Below, piece after piece: positions 26,300 through 40,099 of a stretch of 64,000 nucleotides of DNA (its first letter is position 1; each line of letters opens with the position of its first letter). A program made the translations under genes and the position numbers. The stretch covers positions 6,105,001 through 6,169,000 of the forward strand of contig JAQISU010000097.1 of NCBI GenBank assembly GCA_029339505.1, given 5' to 3'. Below the pieces are notes generated by a model. It saw nothing but the letters and a program-made list of their open reading frames with translations. It was not told the DNA's origin and did no database searches. The stretch comes from Unio delphinus (lineage: Eukaryota; Mollusca; Bivalvia; Unionida; Unionidae).

Positions 26300-26410
26300 T
26301 GTTGGGGATTTAATTAACGTACGACTTTGCATCGCATGTTGGGGATTTAATTAACGTACGACTTTGCATCGCATGTTGGGGATTTAATTAACGTACGACT
26401 TTGCATCGCA
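26300..26410. repeat. 37-bp unit, three exact copies
   Basis: TGTTGGGGATTTAATTAACG then TACGACTTTGCATCGCA, exact at 26300, 26337 and 26374. The unit contains the palindromes TTAATTAA and CGTACG. Confidence 0.97.
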
Positions 26411-27330
26411 TGTTGCATATTAAAATACAGAGGTATTTCCAAATTTAAAATTAAATCTAGTGAGGATATTTGCTTGAAAGGAGATAATAAGGAATATATT
26501 TAATCTACTAGGTCAATAGGTCAAACACTGCATTGTGAATTTGAATTTGTTTCGCCTTCAAGTGAGGCCGTCATAGTTACCAGTAGACAAAGTGGACGGC
26601 TAAACTCTGCTAGGATGCATTAACTATAATGTTGTACATGGCAGTGAAACATATTCCAGGTATTCCACTCAGTGAATTATCAATATTATTTTTCTTGGAA
26701 AATGCAGTAATTTACAGCCTAGCATAAAACTAATGGCTCCTTGTTTGTAATGCTAAGATGAAATAAAGCATTTAATGGTTCCACTTTGTTTCTCATGTTT
26801 TCTTTATGTCCTTGCTGGTATTGAAATTTATGAAAAGATTACATTCCAGACTATGTTTCATATGCGCGATATATCTTGATGTATAAGTATACCTGCCCTC
26901 ACTTAAGATCACTTGAATCTTCATTAACTTCGCAACACTATTAGAGGCAAATGGTCTTTTTATTTGACGACACGAATGGTGCTTACACGTTCGCAAATTA
27001 ATTATATTTTTATTTGGCGACATGAATGGTGCTTACACTGTCGCAAAATATGTTTTTTTATTTGACGACGTTAATATGTTGGTGTAAAATGGATATTTAT
27101 GACATTAAAGCCACCATTCTTGTCATAAAAATGTATCCACATTATAGATATTTTAAAAAAAAAATACGTAGAAAAATAATCATAATTTTAATTTTGGCTA
27201 ACACTAAGTCAAAAAGAGTGAAGCATGTCACAGGGTCAGTTCTGAGAGTACTTCGCATGACAACTGGTGTTCTCGCTCCTTCTGAAACGCCATTGTCACC
27301 CCAAGCTTTTTTCTGCATGAAACTTAACGA
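26411..27330. other. non-coding with a short repeated TTTATTTGGCGACATGAATG block
   Basis: 26955-27070 holds three diverged copies of TTTATTTGACGACACGAATG followed by GTGCTTACAC. No gene supported. Confidence 0.5.
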
Positions 27331-27490
27331 GTGTCTGTGTGCCAATCACTGCCACCTCACCTCTGTCGAGGTAGGTTGGATGCTCGGGTTTGTGAGAAAG
27401 CTTGCCACTAACTTCCAGTGGGAAGTTGGTTCTCTCTGCGGTTATACTGGCAATCATGCATAGACTATCGTGTACATGGCGTTACAAAAG
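27331..27490 (+). mobile_element. SINE family 1, old degenerate copy (G)
   Basis: Keeps AATCACTGCCACCTCACCTC, GTGAGAAAGCTTGCCA and CATGGCGTTA in the family order, with many substitutions and a damaged head. Confidence 0.65.
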
Positions 27491-28299
27491 AATCATTGTT
27501 CTCGAGCTTATCTCATCATCAGAAAAATGACGAAAAGGATAGAACAACATATAAAATACACATAAAAGAACCACAACAATCTGTTGAAAAAAATATAATT
27601 CTATACTTTCTGCTGTTTGCCGAAGCGCAGTGTGTAAGGTTTTGAATCCTCGAGTTCGAACTGTTTGCTTGTGATTGGATAAACGTTTCCTTGTGATCGT
27701 TTAAAAATTTGCCGAAGTGCTAGGCAAAAACTTTTTATCTAGATGTAACTTTTCCTTGTGATCGTTAAAAATTTGCTGAAGCGTTTGACGAAGAATTTTT
27801 AATCCTTGGGTACGAATTTTCATTCTGATTAGGCAAACGTTTGTCGAGAATCTATAGAAGGACTTTCAATTCTCGGATTCCAACTCTTTTCGTTATCGGA
27901 TAAATGTTTGCAGAATCAATATGGAAATCAATCATCGGCTTCAAATTGCACCCGCATGATCGGCACAACGTTTCTCAAAGCGGGATGGAAAATTATTTCG
28001 TCGTATTAGGAAAATTCATACGTTATGATATCATGTATCGCATAAAATAAAATCTCGCAAATGAGGATGATAAATAAATCATTTTAAAATGAAAAGAAAG
28101 CTAACCATTCTTGGAAAACGTTTTGACGGTCTATGAAAATTCTAGATTAACTTGGAATTTTAAAAGCCTAAGACTTATTTATTACTTTATTTATTTATTG
28201 TTCACATGACTAATTATCTTCTCTACAAAGACAACACTTTTCAACAATTTAAAAAAAAAGAAAATGTAAGTTTATTAAAGTAGAAGCATTACCATTTAC
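27491..28299. other. non-coding; loose ~60-bp repeats at 27640-27900
   Basis: Motifs such as CCTTGTGATCGTTTAAAAAT and TTGCCGAAG recur three to four times. No gene. Confidence 0.45.
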
Positions 28300-29375
28300 T
28301 TGTGAACATAGTATCTAATGTTTGAGTATGAACATAGTACATAATGTATACGTATGAACATAGTATATAATGTATACGTATGAACACAGTATATAATGTA
28401 TACGAACGAACACAGTATATAATGTATACTAGCGAACACAGTATATAATGTATACGTATGAACATAGTATATAATGTATACGTATGAACATAGTATATAA
28501 TGTATATGAACGAACATAGTATATAATGTATATGAACACAGTACATAATGTATACGTATGAACATAGTATATAATGTATACGTATGAACGTAGTATATAA
28601 TGTATACGTATGAACACAGTATATAATGTATACGTATGAACATAGTATATAATGTATACGTATGAACGTAGTATATAATGTATACGTATGAACACAGTAT
28701 ATAATGTATACGTATGAACATAGTATATAATGTATACGTATGAACATAGTACATAATGTATACGTATGAACATAGTACATAATGTATACGTATGAACGTA
28801 GTATATAATGTATATGTATGAACACAGTATATAATGTATACGTATGAACATAGTACATAATGTATACGTATGAACATAGTATATAATGTATACGTATGAA
28901 CATAGTACATAATGTATACGTATGAACATAGTGTATAATGTATACGTATGAACGTAGTATATAATGTATACGTATGAACACAGTATATAATGTATACGTA
29001 TGTACATAGTATATAATGTATACGTATGAACGTAGTATATAATGTATACGTATGAACATAGTATATAATGTATACGTATGAACATAGTACATAATGTATA
29101 CGTATGAACATGGTACATAATGTATACGTATGAACATAGTATATAATGTATACGTATGAACGTAGTATATAATGTATACGTATGAACATAGTACATAATG
29201 TATACGTATGAACATAGTATATAATGTATACGTATGAACGTAGTATATAATGTATATGTATGAACACAGTATATAATGTATACGAACGAACATAGTATAT
29301 AATGTATACTAGCGAGCACAGTATATAATGTATATGAACACAGTATATATTGTATACGTACGAGCATAAATATAA
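28300..29375. repeat. 26-bp satellite, about 41 copies
   Basis: Unit GAACATAGTATATAATGTAT plus ACGTAT. Variants: CACAG or CGTAG for CATAG, TACATAA for TATATAA. Because 26 is not a multiple of three and the minus strand of the unit lacks stops, all three minus frames stay open for 327-362 codons. The predicted peptides are the same 26-residue repeat (YTMFIRIHYILCSYVYIIYY-like). These are artefacts, not genes. Confidence 0.97.
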
Positions 29376-29501
29376 TGTACACATATAAAAAATACGGAAA
29401 TATTACGAACATACGAACAATTCAAACTCAATTTTTCATAAAAGTTATGCCAAATTTTTCATAAAAGTCAAACATGTCTGGGAAAATACAGTTTTCCTAG
29501 C

Positions 29502-29739
29502 GGGGGCCCCAAGTGGCTGAGTGGTCCAAAGCGCTCTCCGTTACGGATAACTGCGATCTCACTTCTGTCAGCGTGGATTCTAGTCCAAAATTTGGTAAAT
29601 GTGCGTATGTGAGAAAGCTTCCCAGTAGCTTCTCGCGGGTCGGTGGTTCTTTCCGGGGTTTTTCTTCCAACAGTATTACTGGCCGCCATGTGTATCCTAT
29701 ATTGTGCTGAAAAATGGCGTTAAACCCTACAACAACAAC
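29502..29739 (+). mobile_element. SINE family 1, full copy (B)
   Basis: GGGGGCCCCAAGTGGCTGAG head, box A GGTCCAAAGCGCTC, box-B region GGATTCTAGTCC, conserved body and a CAACAACAA tail. Confidence 0.88.
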
Positions 29740-29759
29740 TGTCTGCGTAGTTGCAGATG

Positions 29760-30175
29760 GAAATGTTATTCTCACTGACAAGATCTTTTAGATCGTGAAC
29801 TCGATTTATAATTTTTAAAGATAGATTCACTGACAAGATTTTTTTTAGACTGAACTCGATTTACAATTTTATAAGATATATTCACTAGCAACATTTGTTA
29901 GACTGTGAACTCGATTTATAATTTTATAATATAGATTTACTCAAAAGATTTTTTAGACCGTGAACTCGATATACAATTTTATAAGATAGATTCACTGATA
30001 AGATTTTTTTTTTTAGACTGAACTCGATTTACAATTTTATAAGATATATTTATTCACTGGCAACATATGTTAGACTGTGAATTTGATTTACAATTTTATA
30101 ATATAGATTCTCTCAAAAGATTTTTTTAGACTGTGAACTCGATTTATAATTGTATAAGATATATTCACTGCATCA
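29760..30175. repeat. ~55-bp minisatellite, about 8 copies
   Basis: Unit around GTGAACTCGATTTATAATTT, TATAAGATAGATTCACTGAC and AAGATTTTTTTAGACT, starting directly after SINE copy B. Confidence 0.9.
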
Positions 30176-31317
30176 ACATAGATCAACGGATATACTTACA
30201 CTGAAATACATGGTCAATAATCGAACTCATTTAAATACATGCGTGTTTTTAGATAAATAAGGTATTTAAGCAGGTAATCACATAAACAAGATGAAGTTAC
30301 GAGTAAGTCCTCTTTAAAAGAGTGGCGCATTACTGTAGAGAAACGGGTCATTTAGGAAGAACATCTAATAGGGGTCTGGTTTTATATCAGAGATAACTCA
30401 AGATTAGGTTTCCTTGTAACTTTTAGATTGAATGAACAACAGAAGCCAACACATGTGCCATAAACACCTCATTACGTACACGAAATGATTCACAACCAGT
30501 GTACCACATCTGACCTTTGGATAGCGTTCAGTTGCATATTCTGACCTTGACCTTGTCCAAAATGGTTATATGATGTTTATTGAGAAAATGAAAAGACGAA
30601 CTGAGGAGGGCTTCATATTTGGACAATGCCAATTTAATTTAGATAAATCATTGGAGTAGAACTAAAAGCAACAGGCCAAATTTCTTTGTGGCTTGCAAAT
30701 CTTCACCAGCGTCATCCAAAACAGCCAATCTGTAAAAAGAAAGAAAGAAAAAGAAAGTATTTTCATGATGGAAATTGTTCGTTGTACTGGAATTAATTTA
30801 GTTTTAAGGTACGTGTGGATGTTCCCAGTTTGAAACTATATTGAAATGCAAATTATAATAACTACATGCGTGATAAAACTCAAGCTAATTAGCGTTAAAG
30901 ATCATCCCAAGCAGTTTATTTTTTTATACCCGATATTTAATTTAAAAGATAGATTATCCTACACTCAATATTTCTGACTAAATTTTATGCCAAGTAAAAT
31001 ATGCCATGATACGCACCGTAATTATTACACTGCTCTCATCTACACATTGCACAGACCCTGCTTGCCGTTGCATAATACCGCCGGCAGATTTGGTTCTATT
31101 CAGTTTGATAGAAGTAATAAGCAGAAAAAACAAGAAAGACCCTGATCTGTATCCGCATTATGGCACGGCATATCAGGATCTTTGTTGTTTGCGGTTTTAC
31201 TAGACTTATAAGCAAGATTATATGAAAGACCTTGTGTAGAATAAAATAGGTATAATTCAATACAATTACTAAGGACAAAACTTTGTAACGTTGGGAGTAG
31301 ATTTGTTTGTTTGTTTG
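30176..31317. other. non-coding, nothing identified
   Basis: The 31006-31203 frame has no domain. Confidence 0.45.
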
Positions 31318-31608
31318 TTTGGGATTTTTAACGTAGCTTTAACAATTTTTCAGTCATATCGCTACGATGTCTGCAGTGAGGCAGTTTATAGTGATGTCTA
31401 GCACTGGGGCATTATGCCTCAGACATGTAGCATGATGTCTGACACCAGGCCGACCAGTACTAACACCAACCTATTTATGCTGAGCGCCAAGCGAGGCAGC
31501 TGTTAGTTTAATTTTTGTAAGTCTTTGGTATGACTTGGCCGAGGATGGAACCCACGACCTCCCGCTCCCGCGGCGGACGCTCTAACCACTAGGCCACCGG
31601 AGTGGTCG
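31318..31608 (-). mobile_element. SINE family 2, full copy
   Basis: Best preserved copy. Minus strand begins with box A (CTAGTGGTTAGAGCGTCCGC) and a box-B region with GTGGGTTCC, then the shared body; the minus 3' end is ACGTTAAAAATCCCAAACAAAC. Confidence 0.85.
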
Positions 31609-32817
31609 TTGGGAGTAGAAATAACATAAGCAGAAGAACACAATAACTTTTGGGCTCGACCAGTATTCACCAGAAGCTTCGTATGAATCCAATTAAAATA
31701 AAAAGGGAACTTAAATTACCTAACTTTCCCTTTCTATGTAACATTTTCACCGTGTCATTTTTTTAAAAAACGTTTGCCTTAATCTTGAAGGATAAAAATT
31801 ACAGTTGTTTCTTTTGAAAAATACTTGCAATGGAAAGAGATTTTATTTGATCACAATAACATGGTGGTTTATTTACAGGTATTCTCTTATTTGATTAACG
31901 AATACATTTTTAATTTTTTAAAAATGGATCTCAAGCGATAGCTATCCAGTATGAAAAATTAAATTTGACGCACGTTTCTAATTTTTCTAATCCTCAAAAT
32001 TTAGTAGAGATTAGAAGGCCAGTTAATTTTAAAGTTTCAGTTTCTTTAAAGACTGAAGTATTGATCTTCCTTCGTACTAATGGTTCATACTGCAGCCGTT
32101 AATTTACCACACGGTTCAGTTAGTAAAGGGATTTTTAAAAAATGCAATTCAATTAAGATTTGATCATGAACCGGATGGAAACCTAAATTCATGTATATTG
32201 TTAATTTCTTTCCACCTTTCAGTAAAAGCGCCATCTGTAAGAAACTAAATGCGTGCCTGAGGGCAGATGCAAACCTTTAAATTAAGGTGATTACGTGCAA
32301 TGTATGCACTAGAGCTATCATGTAAATTGACTGCTGGTACATTATAGTACATTCTAGTTTTAATCAGTCCTGGCATCTTACTTTTAATATAGTGTCCTTA
32401 ACGTGCTAATGAAGCTAGTCAGGCAGCAGGGATGCTAAATTTCAAAAGACAAATTGGTGAAAATGGCAGTGTGCTATTACGGGAGTTACACAGCGACCGA
32501 AAACTATCACAGCTCTGATAACGTGTATGCAAAATGTTTGCCAGAGCTAATTAAGAATGTGTTCTGGTTTTCATGGAAACAGAGCTTATGCAAGTGCTTG
32601 GAATAATTAGCAATAATTTTATGAAGAGAAATTTTAATCTCTCATTAGCAGTAAGTATAACAGCCTTAGGGTAATTAAATCCTGCATTGCCTGCATCATT
32701 TTAGCGATAAATTATTTTAGCTTTGTTACGAGATGTGAAAACACCCCTGACCTTTTAAAGCAGATTTGATAACAATTGTATATGCGTCGCATTAGATAAT
32801 ACATACTTACCTGTTAT
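31609..32817. other. non-coding, nothing identified
   Basis: AT-rich, no supported feature. Confidence 0.45.
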
Positions 32818-32927
32818 TGCTGCTAGTACCATTTTTATAAGTCTTTGTTATGACTCGGGCTAGGTTCAAACCTGCGAACTCACACATCCGAGGAAGCTCT
32901 TACCACTAAGGCAATTGAAGCGGTCTC
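32818..32927 (-). mobile_element. SINE family 2, head-only fragment
   Basis: Minus strand carries the tRNA-like head with GGTTTGAACC and the AACAAAGACTTATAAAAATG junction; the body is missing. Confidence 0.65.
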
Positions 32928-33123
32928 AGATATGAATACAATATAGTTAGAACATGCATGACAACTCAGTTCAAACGTTTGCTGCAAGACATAATTGACT
33001 GAACCATCGGTTATCCGATAGACTTCAGAAAGACTCAGAGACCGTGCTTTTACGGAAGACTTAAGAAAGAATTTGAACCCTCCGTTTTCCCTGAAGACAA
33101 GACATTAGACTACGAAACCTCGA

Positions 33124-33124
<1 letters not shown>

Positions 33125-33164
<40 letters not shown>
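33125..33164. repeat. (CA)n microsatellite
   Basis: About 20 CA units. Confidence 0.95.
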
Positions 33165-33165
<1 letters not shown>

Positions 33166-33336
33166 AATTGCTGCCCAATGTATTATTCAGGGCGATATTT
33201 TTTCTCTGCAATTGAATTCTTAATCCATGTGTAGAGCAAATATCAAATATTATTCACGGGTTTAACAGGTTAGGTAAAACGTCTTACGACCATAAAGCTT
33301 CGATTTATTTTAAAAAAAAGAACGTGTGTGTCTGAT

Positions 33337-33638
33337 TTGGATATTTAACGTAACTTTAACAATTTTTCAGTCGTATCACTACGATGTCTGCAGTGTGACA
33401 GTTTATAGTGATATCTAGCACTTGTGCATCATGTCGTAAAAATGTAGCATGATGTCCCACCCTGTCACATTATACTGACATGAGGCCGACCAGTCCTAAC
33501 ACTAACTTATTAATGCTGAGCGCCTGGCGAGGCTGCTGTTAGTACCATTTTTTTTTTTTTAAAGTCTTTGGTATGATTTCGCCGAGGATAGAACCCATGA
33601 CCACCCGCATCCGAGACGGACGTTCTAACAACTGTCCT
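33337..33638 (-). mobile_element. SINE family 2, near-full copy
   Basis: Same body as 31318-31608 with more substitutions and an expanded T run at about 33550. Confidence 0.8.
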
Positions 33639-34214
33639 TTAAATAAAAAGAAAAAAAAGAAACTTTTTGAATTGTGTAATAGGTACTCATAACCTTAAGG
33701 TATAAAATACTTCGTTGTTTGTTTCTTCTTCTGGATTTTAAAGGCACTTCTGACACATAATACACGTATGGAGGAAACTACACGTGTAGCAGAAAGTTAC
33801 GTTCTTTCTGCCAGTTCTTTAAAAAAATTACAATTTTTAATACTCCCAATTTTTTACAATTTTTTCCACAATTTGTACCGTCTCTTTTTTCTTCTTGCTT
33901 TTAAAAGTAAAAACTGATATTTTCTGATCTTAATATGCAACTGCTTTTTGTCAATAGTGAAAATTTCAGAAAAATGTAAGGGACAGTGTGGAGGGAAATG
34001 AATATTAATTTTTTTAATCGCTGTGAATATTCGGTATCAATAATGCTGAAAACCCTTATAGACGTTACCTGAAATACGGCGTCAAGTTGGTGTCATTTCC
34101 ACAGCGGACAAATATTGTTCACATGTTAACAACCTTTCCATCTCACTTTCGAATTCCTTTAGTTTCGGTAAAATTATGGCAATGTAGCCATTGCTCTGTG
34201 GCTGTCGAAAGATA
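33639..34214. other. non-coding, nothing identified
   Basis: AT-rich. Confidence 0.45.
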
Positions 34215-34375
34215 AAATATAGTCATTCGAAAAACACTATCGATTGAAAGATAAAACTAAAGATAAAACAAAATCATTCGAAGGATAACACACAATCATT
34301 CGAAATAAAAAACACAATCATTCGAAGGATAACACACAATCATTCGAAATATACAACACAATCATTCAAAATTGT
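34215..34375. repeat. ~22-bp tandem repeat (ATCATTCGAAGGATAACACA)
   Basis: Six to seven copies of CATTCGAA-xxATAAxACACAAT, alternating between two variants. Confidence 0.85.
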
Positions 34376-34436
34376 TTTACTTTCATTTTGTTACAAGTCT
34401 GAGTTGATGACGCATGAGGATGTCAGGTTACTCGCA

Positions 34437-35650
34437 GGTTATGAGCGTTATTCGTATAATATTGTACAAGCCGCACCTGTCAATGGGTAAGTGCTATGTC
34501 CCACTTTGTTAAGGGGTACTGTACAACATATAATAATAATAATAATAATAATAACTATAACCCACTCCCCTTTGATACTCGTTATCTAAGAGATGACCGC
34601 CCTCGATATAATTGCCCGGTTCGAGGATGAGAATGTATATGGTAAACTGAGCAGTTATACTGAATAAACAACTACGAGCCCCCGTAAAGATAAACAAACA
34701 ATTTAATCAAATACATACACCATTATGAAACTTCCTTTCATTAGGATACACGCGGTTTAGAAATAAACTTTCACCGAATTACAATAAGATTTGAAATAGA
34801 ATCAAACAAATTAGCTGTTCTATTGCTGATAGTTTAAAATCATCATAGGATCGAGTGGTACAATCGAAGTCAATGCTTTGTTAGATTTTCATAACCTGCT
34901 TTTTCTCGATCCACGTTCACTGTTCAATCCAATGTTGTTCTAGAAGTCCCTTTCTCTCTAGATAATCTGCACTCGTGGATGTTTCCGCTTGATTCCGGAG
35001 TTGTCCACTGTATCATGCGTACACTGCAATTTCCATTTCTCAATTCTCTTTCCAATGTGTACGTCGCTATTCCCGTAACTTCACGATCTTCCCAAAAAGC
35101 TATGTTCTTCTTTGTGTGTTTTGGTGTGTCACTCAACCGTTGGTTTGGCGGTTTTTCCCTTGGACTATGATTTAACGGATATACTTCTCTAAAATAACAC
35201 CCGGAGCCTTTACAAAATAATTCTACCTCTGGCTCTCTTACAGAGCAATGTTAAGTCTGGCTTCTAGTTTAGCTAGTGCGATATTATGTTCTAAAGATCT
35301 TCGGGTGAAAACACACCCCTTATTTAACCGTGACCAATCAGAATCAAAATGTATTATTACCCGCTTCCCTCTAAAAGTCGCTTACGTCATGGTCAATATG
35401 ATATGCTTGGTTTTAAGTAACAGAATCTCTGCATTTTCTCAATTTTGACACTTTCCGTGAGGAATGAAACTTTAAAATGTAACCAGCGGTCAGTCGGCTG
35501 CTGAACTAACACGGATTAATTAGTACAACGGTCACATACTACTATACAGATCCCTCTCTTTGGCATGACGTGTCTCATAAATCTAAAAAATGGCTATCTG
35601 GTCCCACCTAATGGTTTATTAATAGATCGACTGAAATTTGGTACTTCACA
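34437..35650 (-). mobile_element. LTR-like dispersed repeat, copy 2 (possible solo LTR)
   Basis: Collinear with 10665-12485 but without its ~600-bp middle segment and without adjacent gag on the expected side, which suggests a solo LTR or a shorter variant. On minus it begins TGTGAAG. The minus-strand frame at 34924-35136 shares the motif GNCSxRMIQWTxPESSGxIH with the copy-1 frame at 11121-11303. That reflects shared ancestry of the repeat rather than a demonstrated gene. An (AAT)n tract sits at 34535-34553. Confidence 0.55.
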
Positions 35651-36079
35651 TAGGACATGTATGTATGAATAGAAATTTTAATATTTCATCCAATAATATA
35701 GACACCGCTGCAAAAATGAATGCTCTAGTAAAATTCATATTGTAAATCAATGAAGCCAATGTCAGATACTTCCTCAACCATAATGAAAGTTCAAAACTGA
35801 AATCACGAAATCTTGGTATGCCAAAGATCGCTCCTGGCTGAATTTCGAGGGCCTAAGGACCAGCAGCCGTAACATGGACTGCCGTTGAGCTTCGTGGAGC
35901 CCGATCTCCATTAAGTTTATAACTGGTCAATCGTTTCTAGAAACTTTAATTCTTTTATACTTTTCGTGATGGACGCTTTTGAAATATCGAATTTTAAATA
36001 AGCATTGAACCTTACAGTTGAATGCACTGAGCATTGACATTTTATAACATTTAGACAGGTGGATGTCTCGTGAAGTGTT
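35651..36079. other. non-coding, nothing identified
   Basis: No supported feature. Confidence 0.45.
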
Positions 36080-36570
<491 letters not shown>

Positions 36571-36925
36571 GCATGTTCATGTACTATTGCAAATTTAATT
36601 AAAACTGCATACATTGTCATTTGTTTATATTTTGCTTAATTATTTCGTATTTTCTGTTAGATTCTAAATGTCGATAATGCTGAAATAAATCATGTGGTCA
36701 AAGGCTACATAGTGCATTTCATTTGGCAGGAAAAGTTTCTTAAATTGGCCATTGGCAAATTTGTTAAGGTTATGGTGTGACTTTTTGAGCCATCGTTGTA
36801 TGATAGTTATTAATAGGATAGTTTTGTGAATTTGGTCTTTCCTGCTTGTATTCTAGAAATTGATGTGAGGCATGTATACCTAATATATTATTATATTATA
36901 ATAAAATACTATCTACTGATGTCGC
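36571..36925. other. AT-rich non-coding
   Basis: Nothing identified. Confidence 0.4.
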
Positions 36926-37130
36926 CCACGGGATATCAACAGTTATAATACATAATAATGTCTGCTGTCGCCAATGGGATACCAAAAGTTATAATACATA
37001 GTGTCTGCTGTCGCCAATGGAATACCAAAAGTTATAATACATAATGTTTGCTGTCGCCAATGGAATACCAAAAGTTATAATACATAATAATGTCTGCTGT
37101 CGCCAATGGGATACAAAGTTTTAATACAAT
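36926..37130. repeat. ~45-bp minisatellite, about five copies
   Basis: Unit TGTCTGCTGTCGCCAATGGG, ATACCAAAAGTTATAATACA, TAA. Confidence 0.92.
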
Positions 37131-37225
37131 GTAAAGCAGTTATTTACGCAGGTAATTTATTTTGTCATCAAATCGACAGGCCATCTCGAAGTGTTACAGA
37201 TTTGAATTCTACCTTTGTCCCCCCC

Positions 37226-37228
<3 letters not shown>

Positions 37229-37292
<64 letters not shown>
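37229..37292. repeat. (CT)n microsatellite
   Basis: About 32 CT units after a C8 run. Confidence 0.97.
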
Positions 37293-37295
<3 letters not shown>

Positions 37296-38429
37296 GAAAT
37301 AAAAAAAGGATAAACCTTCTGTCCAGTACTGTGGTAAAAACATGTACATCAATAATGAAAGTTTAAAGTTAACAAGTGAAGCTGTTAAGGAGTTTTCCAT
37401 TGGCCAATGAAGACAGGAGGACTTACACACAAAGTAAATCCCATATACCGCCCGCTTTTTTGAAAAGAAAGTATAAATGGAAATAGTTTGAATAGGTCGT
37501 ATTTCTTCAATACTTTCCGAAACATTAGGCGAATTTTACTGGGAATAATGAAACATACTTTAAAGGAATCAAGTAAAGGCTAACACTGAAAAAAGTAAAA
37601 TAAAATAAAATAAAAAACAGTATTATGTAGAATAAATTGAGTTCAGATATTTATCTCGTAGTTACATCAAAGTCAACGACTAACCATATAAGTTTCAGAA
37701 GAGGGGTGGTGGTGTTGTAATCCCGAAAATACAAATTTCCAGCCCTCAAATAGCTTGGAAAAATTCTCAGCCTGATTTGTAGACCCCAAAAAACTTATTT
37801 CAATTTTATTAGCTGAAAGGAATTAATTATTTTGAGCAAATATATGAAACAATCTTGGTTTAAAAGAAAATCTAAGGTCGCCCCTCCCCATAATATCAAA
37901 ATAAATGTTTGGTCATTTTGTTGACAGTTTATATTTCTCCATATTACTAAAAATGTATAACTAACGTAAAGTTTCTGTCATTCATGCAGGACTGACAATA
38001 ATTGATATGACACCGAACGTGTTGTTTCGCTTTCATGAATTTCATGTGTCGCTTTCCTCATAGAATATTTCACGAATTTATACATGTAAAGAGTTATTTG
38101 GAACCCATATTTGTGTCATTTTGAACTTATGAGTAGTTATTTTCAAAACGAAATCTACAGAAAAAAATGTCTGCATGCTCTTCGCTTTTATGCCATATTA
38201 GTCCTACAATGCTCTAGAATGCATGCAACAACCATGTATGAAAATTCCACATCAAAGGTGGCGAAGATGCACATTTTCAAAGCACCCCCAATTTTTCGCG
38301 TCAGTGTCACGCGGGATGATTGTAAAAACATTTTGTATAAGCATGTCAAAGTCTATGATTATTTATTCTGAAAATGACATCAAAACAGCGATATATATTG
38401 GAACTACAGGCTTAGAGTAAGCATTGTAA
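37293..38429. other. non-coding, nothing identified
   Basis: Short frames at 38111-38420 have no recognisable domain. Confidence 0.45.
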
Positions 38430-38612
38430 CATGGCCTTTTCTCTACTATGTACCATGATCTTACAGGTAATAACATGCCCTTTTCTCTACCATGTACCAT
38501 GATCTTACAGGTACTAACATGCCCTTTTCTCTACCATGTACCATGATCTTACAGGTAATAAAAAAACATGCCCTTTTCTCTACCATGAACCATGATCTTG
38601 CAGGTAATAACA
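38430..38612. repeat. ~48-bp minisatellite, four copies
   Basis: ACCATGATCTTACAGGTAAT then AACATGCCCTTTTCTCTACC repeats. The third copy has an extra A run. Confidence 0.92.
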
Positions 38613-38907
38613 TGTCAGCTGCATGAAGTGTAGAGCTAGATAAAATTTCATCGAAACATACTAATGTGTTAGAAAGTGAGAACCTAGAAAAGAAAACAGG
38701 CCAGTGACTTACCTCGTGTTTGATCTCGTACGCGAAGCTGAAGGAATACATACTGATAAACGAGACACTAAAATGTCTAGATATGTGGCAGTCTAAAGGT
38801 GATTGAAATTATCTTCACTGGTTGAAATATTATACGTGCACGTGACTCGCTAACTTACATTTAATCATGCTGACCTTAACCTTGGGACTCAAAGCATGGC
38901 TATGTTA

Positions 38908-38912
<5 letters not shown>
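38613..38912. other. non-coding
   Basis: Nothing identified. Confidence 0.4.

Positions 38913-38988
<76 letters not shown>
38913..38988. repeat. (TA)n microsatellite
   Basis: About 38 TA units. Confidence 0.97.
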
Positions 38989-38989
<1 letters not shown>

Positions 38990-39608
38990 CTTGTTCAATT
39001 TTCATTAAAATATTTACAGTAGTTTACAAATTATCCTCCAGAAAATGTACAGAGTCACAAAGTTACGATTTCCCTTGCCTTCTTTGGCAGGGGTGTGTGT
39101 GTGTGTGTTTTATACTTATATGACATACCGTCTAGTTATGACAAAGGCTGAGTTTCAGGAAATCTCTCAAGCTGTCACAAAGGTTTAGGCTGGACAAGCG
39201 AATGCTAACAGAAGGATGGATGGATATAATACAGTAGTTCCAGATTTAAGATGGAATGCATCAATAGTCATATTATAATTTAAGATAATCTTGAGAAATG
39301 ACAGGTTACTACATTTTGTTATGGGAAAATATGAACGAGTTGTTTTTTTGTTTTTTTATAACTCGGATGGATGCTACACTATCTGAGGGAGTGGAGTATC
39401 TATCCGAGAGTTCATATTTTCCCATCCAAATGCTGTACCCTTTTTATTATATACTAATTTCTTTTATTCTACCTACGGCTTAATTACATTTAACATAAAT
39501 ACACTACAAGTAAAAAGGTAATTGAATTTATGCTTTATTCCAAAATAAACACACAACCGCATATTCACCAATAAACAACAATATAATGCGCACCTAACGC
39601 AATCCCGG
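38989..39608. other. non-coding, nothing identified
   Basis: No supported feature. Confidence 0.4.
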
Positions 39609-39877
39609 TTGTTGTTGTTGTTGTTGTTGTTGCAGTGTTTAACGCCATTTTTTCAGCACATGATAGACTATACATGGCGGCCAGTATTAATGGTTGAGGA
39701 AGAACCCTGGAAAACCCTCGGAAAAAACCCCCACCGATCCACGAGAAACCACTGGCAAGCTTTCTCACATACCCACATTTTGGCCGAATCTGAGACTCGA
39801 ACCCACGCAGACAGAGGTGAGATGGCAGTAATCCGTAACGGAAAGCGACTTAGACCACTAGGCCACTCGGTGCCCCT
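39609..39877 (-). mobile_element. SINE family 1, full copy (C), minus
   Basis: Inverse of the family: (GTT)n tail at left, AACGCCATTTTTTCAGCACA, and the head ending CTAGGCCACTCGGTGCCCC at right; box B on minus is GGGTTCGAGTC. Confidence 0.9.
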
Positions 39878-40099
39878 AACTCAACCCCGGTGAAATTTAA
39901 ACTTAATCGGGTTCAACTTTCAAAAAGCGAATTGTTGTTTCGATCTGTTTAAATTTTTTTACAAGAGTGGGCATTCGCGTTCAACCACCTCGGGTGGCAG
40001 GGACCGACCGAGCATCAACGAACCTAGGAAGGCCAAAGACGAAACGGTCATTCCAGTTGGAGACCAGGGGCCAGTAATATCAACCGCGATCATTTCTGT

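Noticed and set aside
28289..29412. Three long overlapping minus-strand ORFs (327-362 aa)
   Set aside because: All are translations of the same 26-bp satellite in its three phases; no start context, no domain, no flanking gene structure.
34200..34375. Possible CRISPR-like array (short regular ATTCGAA repeats)
   Set aside because: No distinct spacers; units are contiguous tandem copies in an animal genome.
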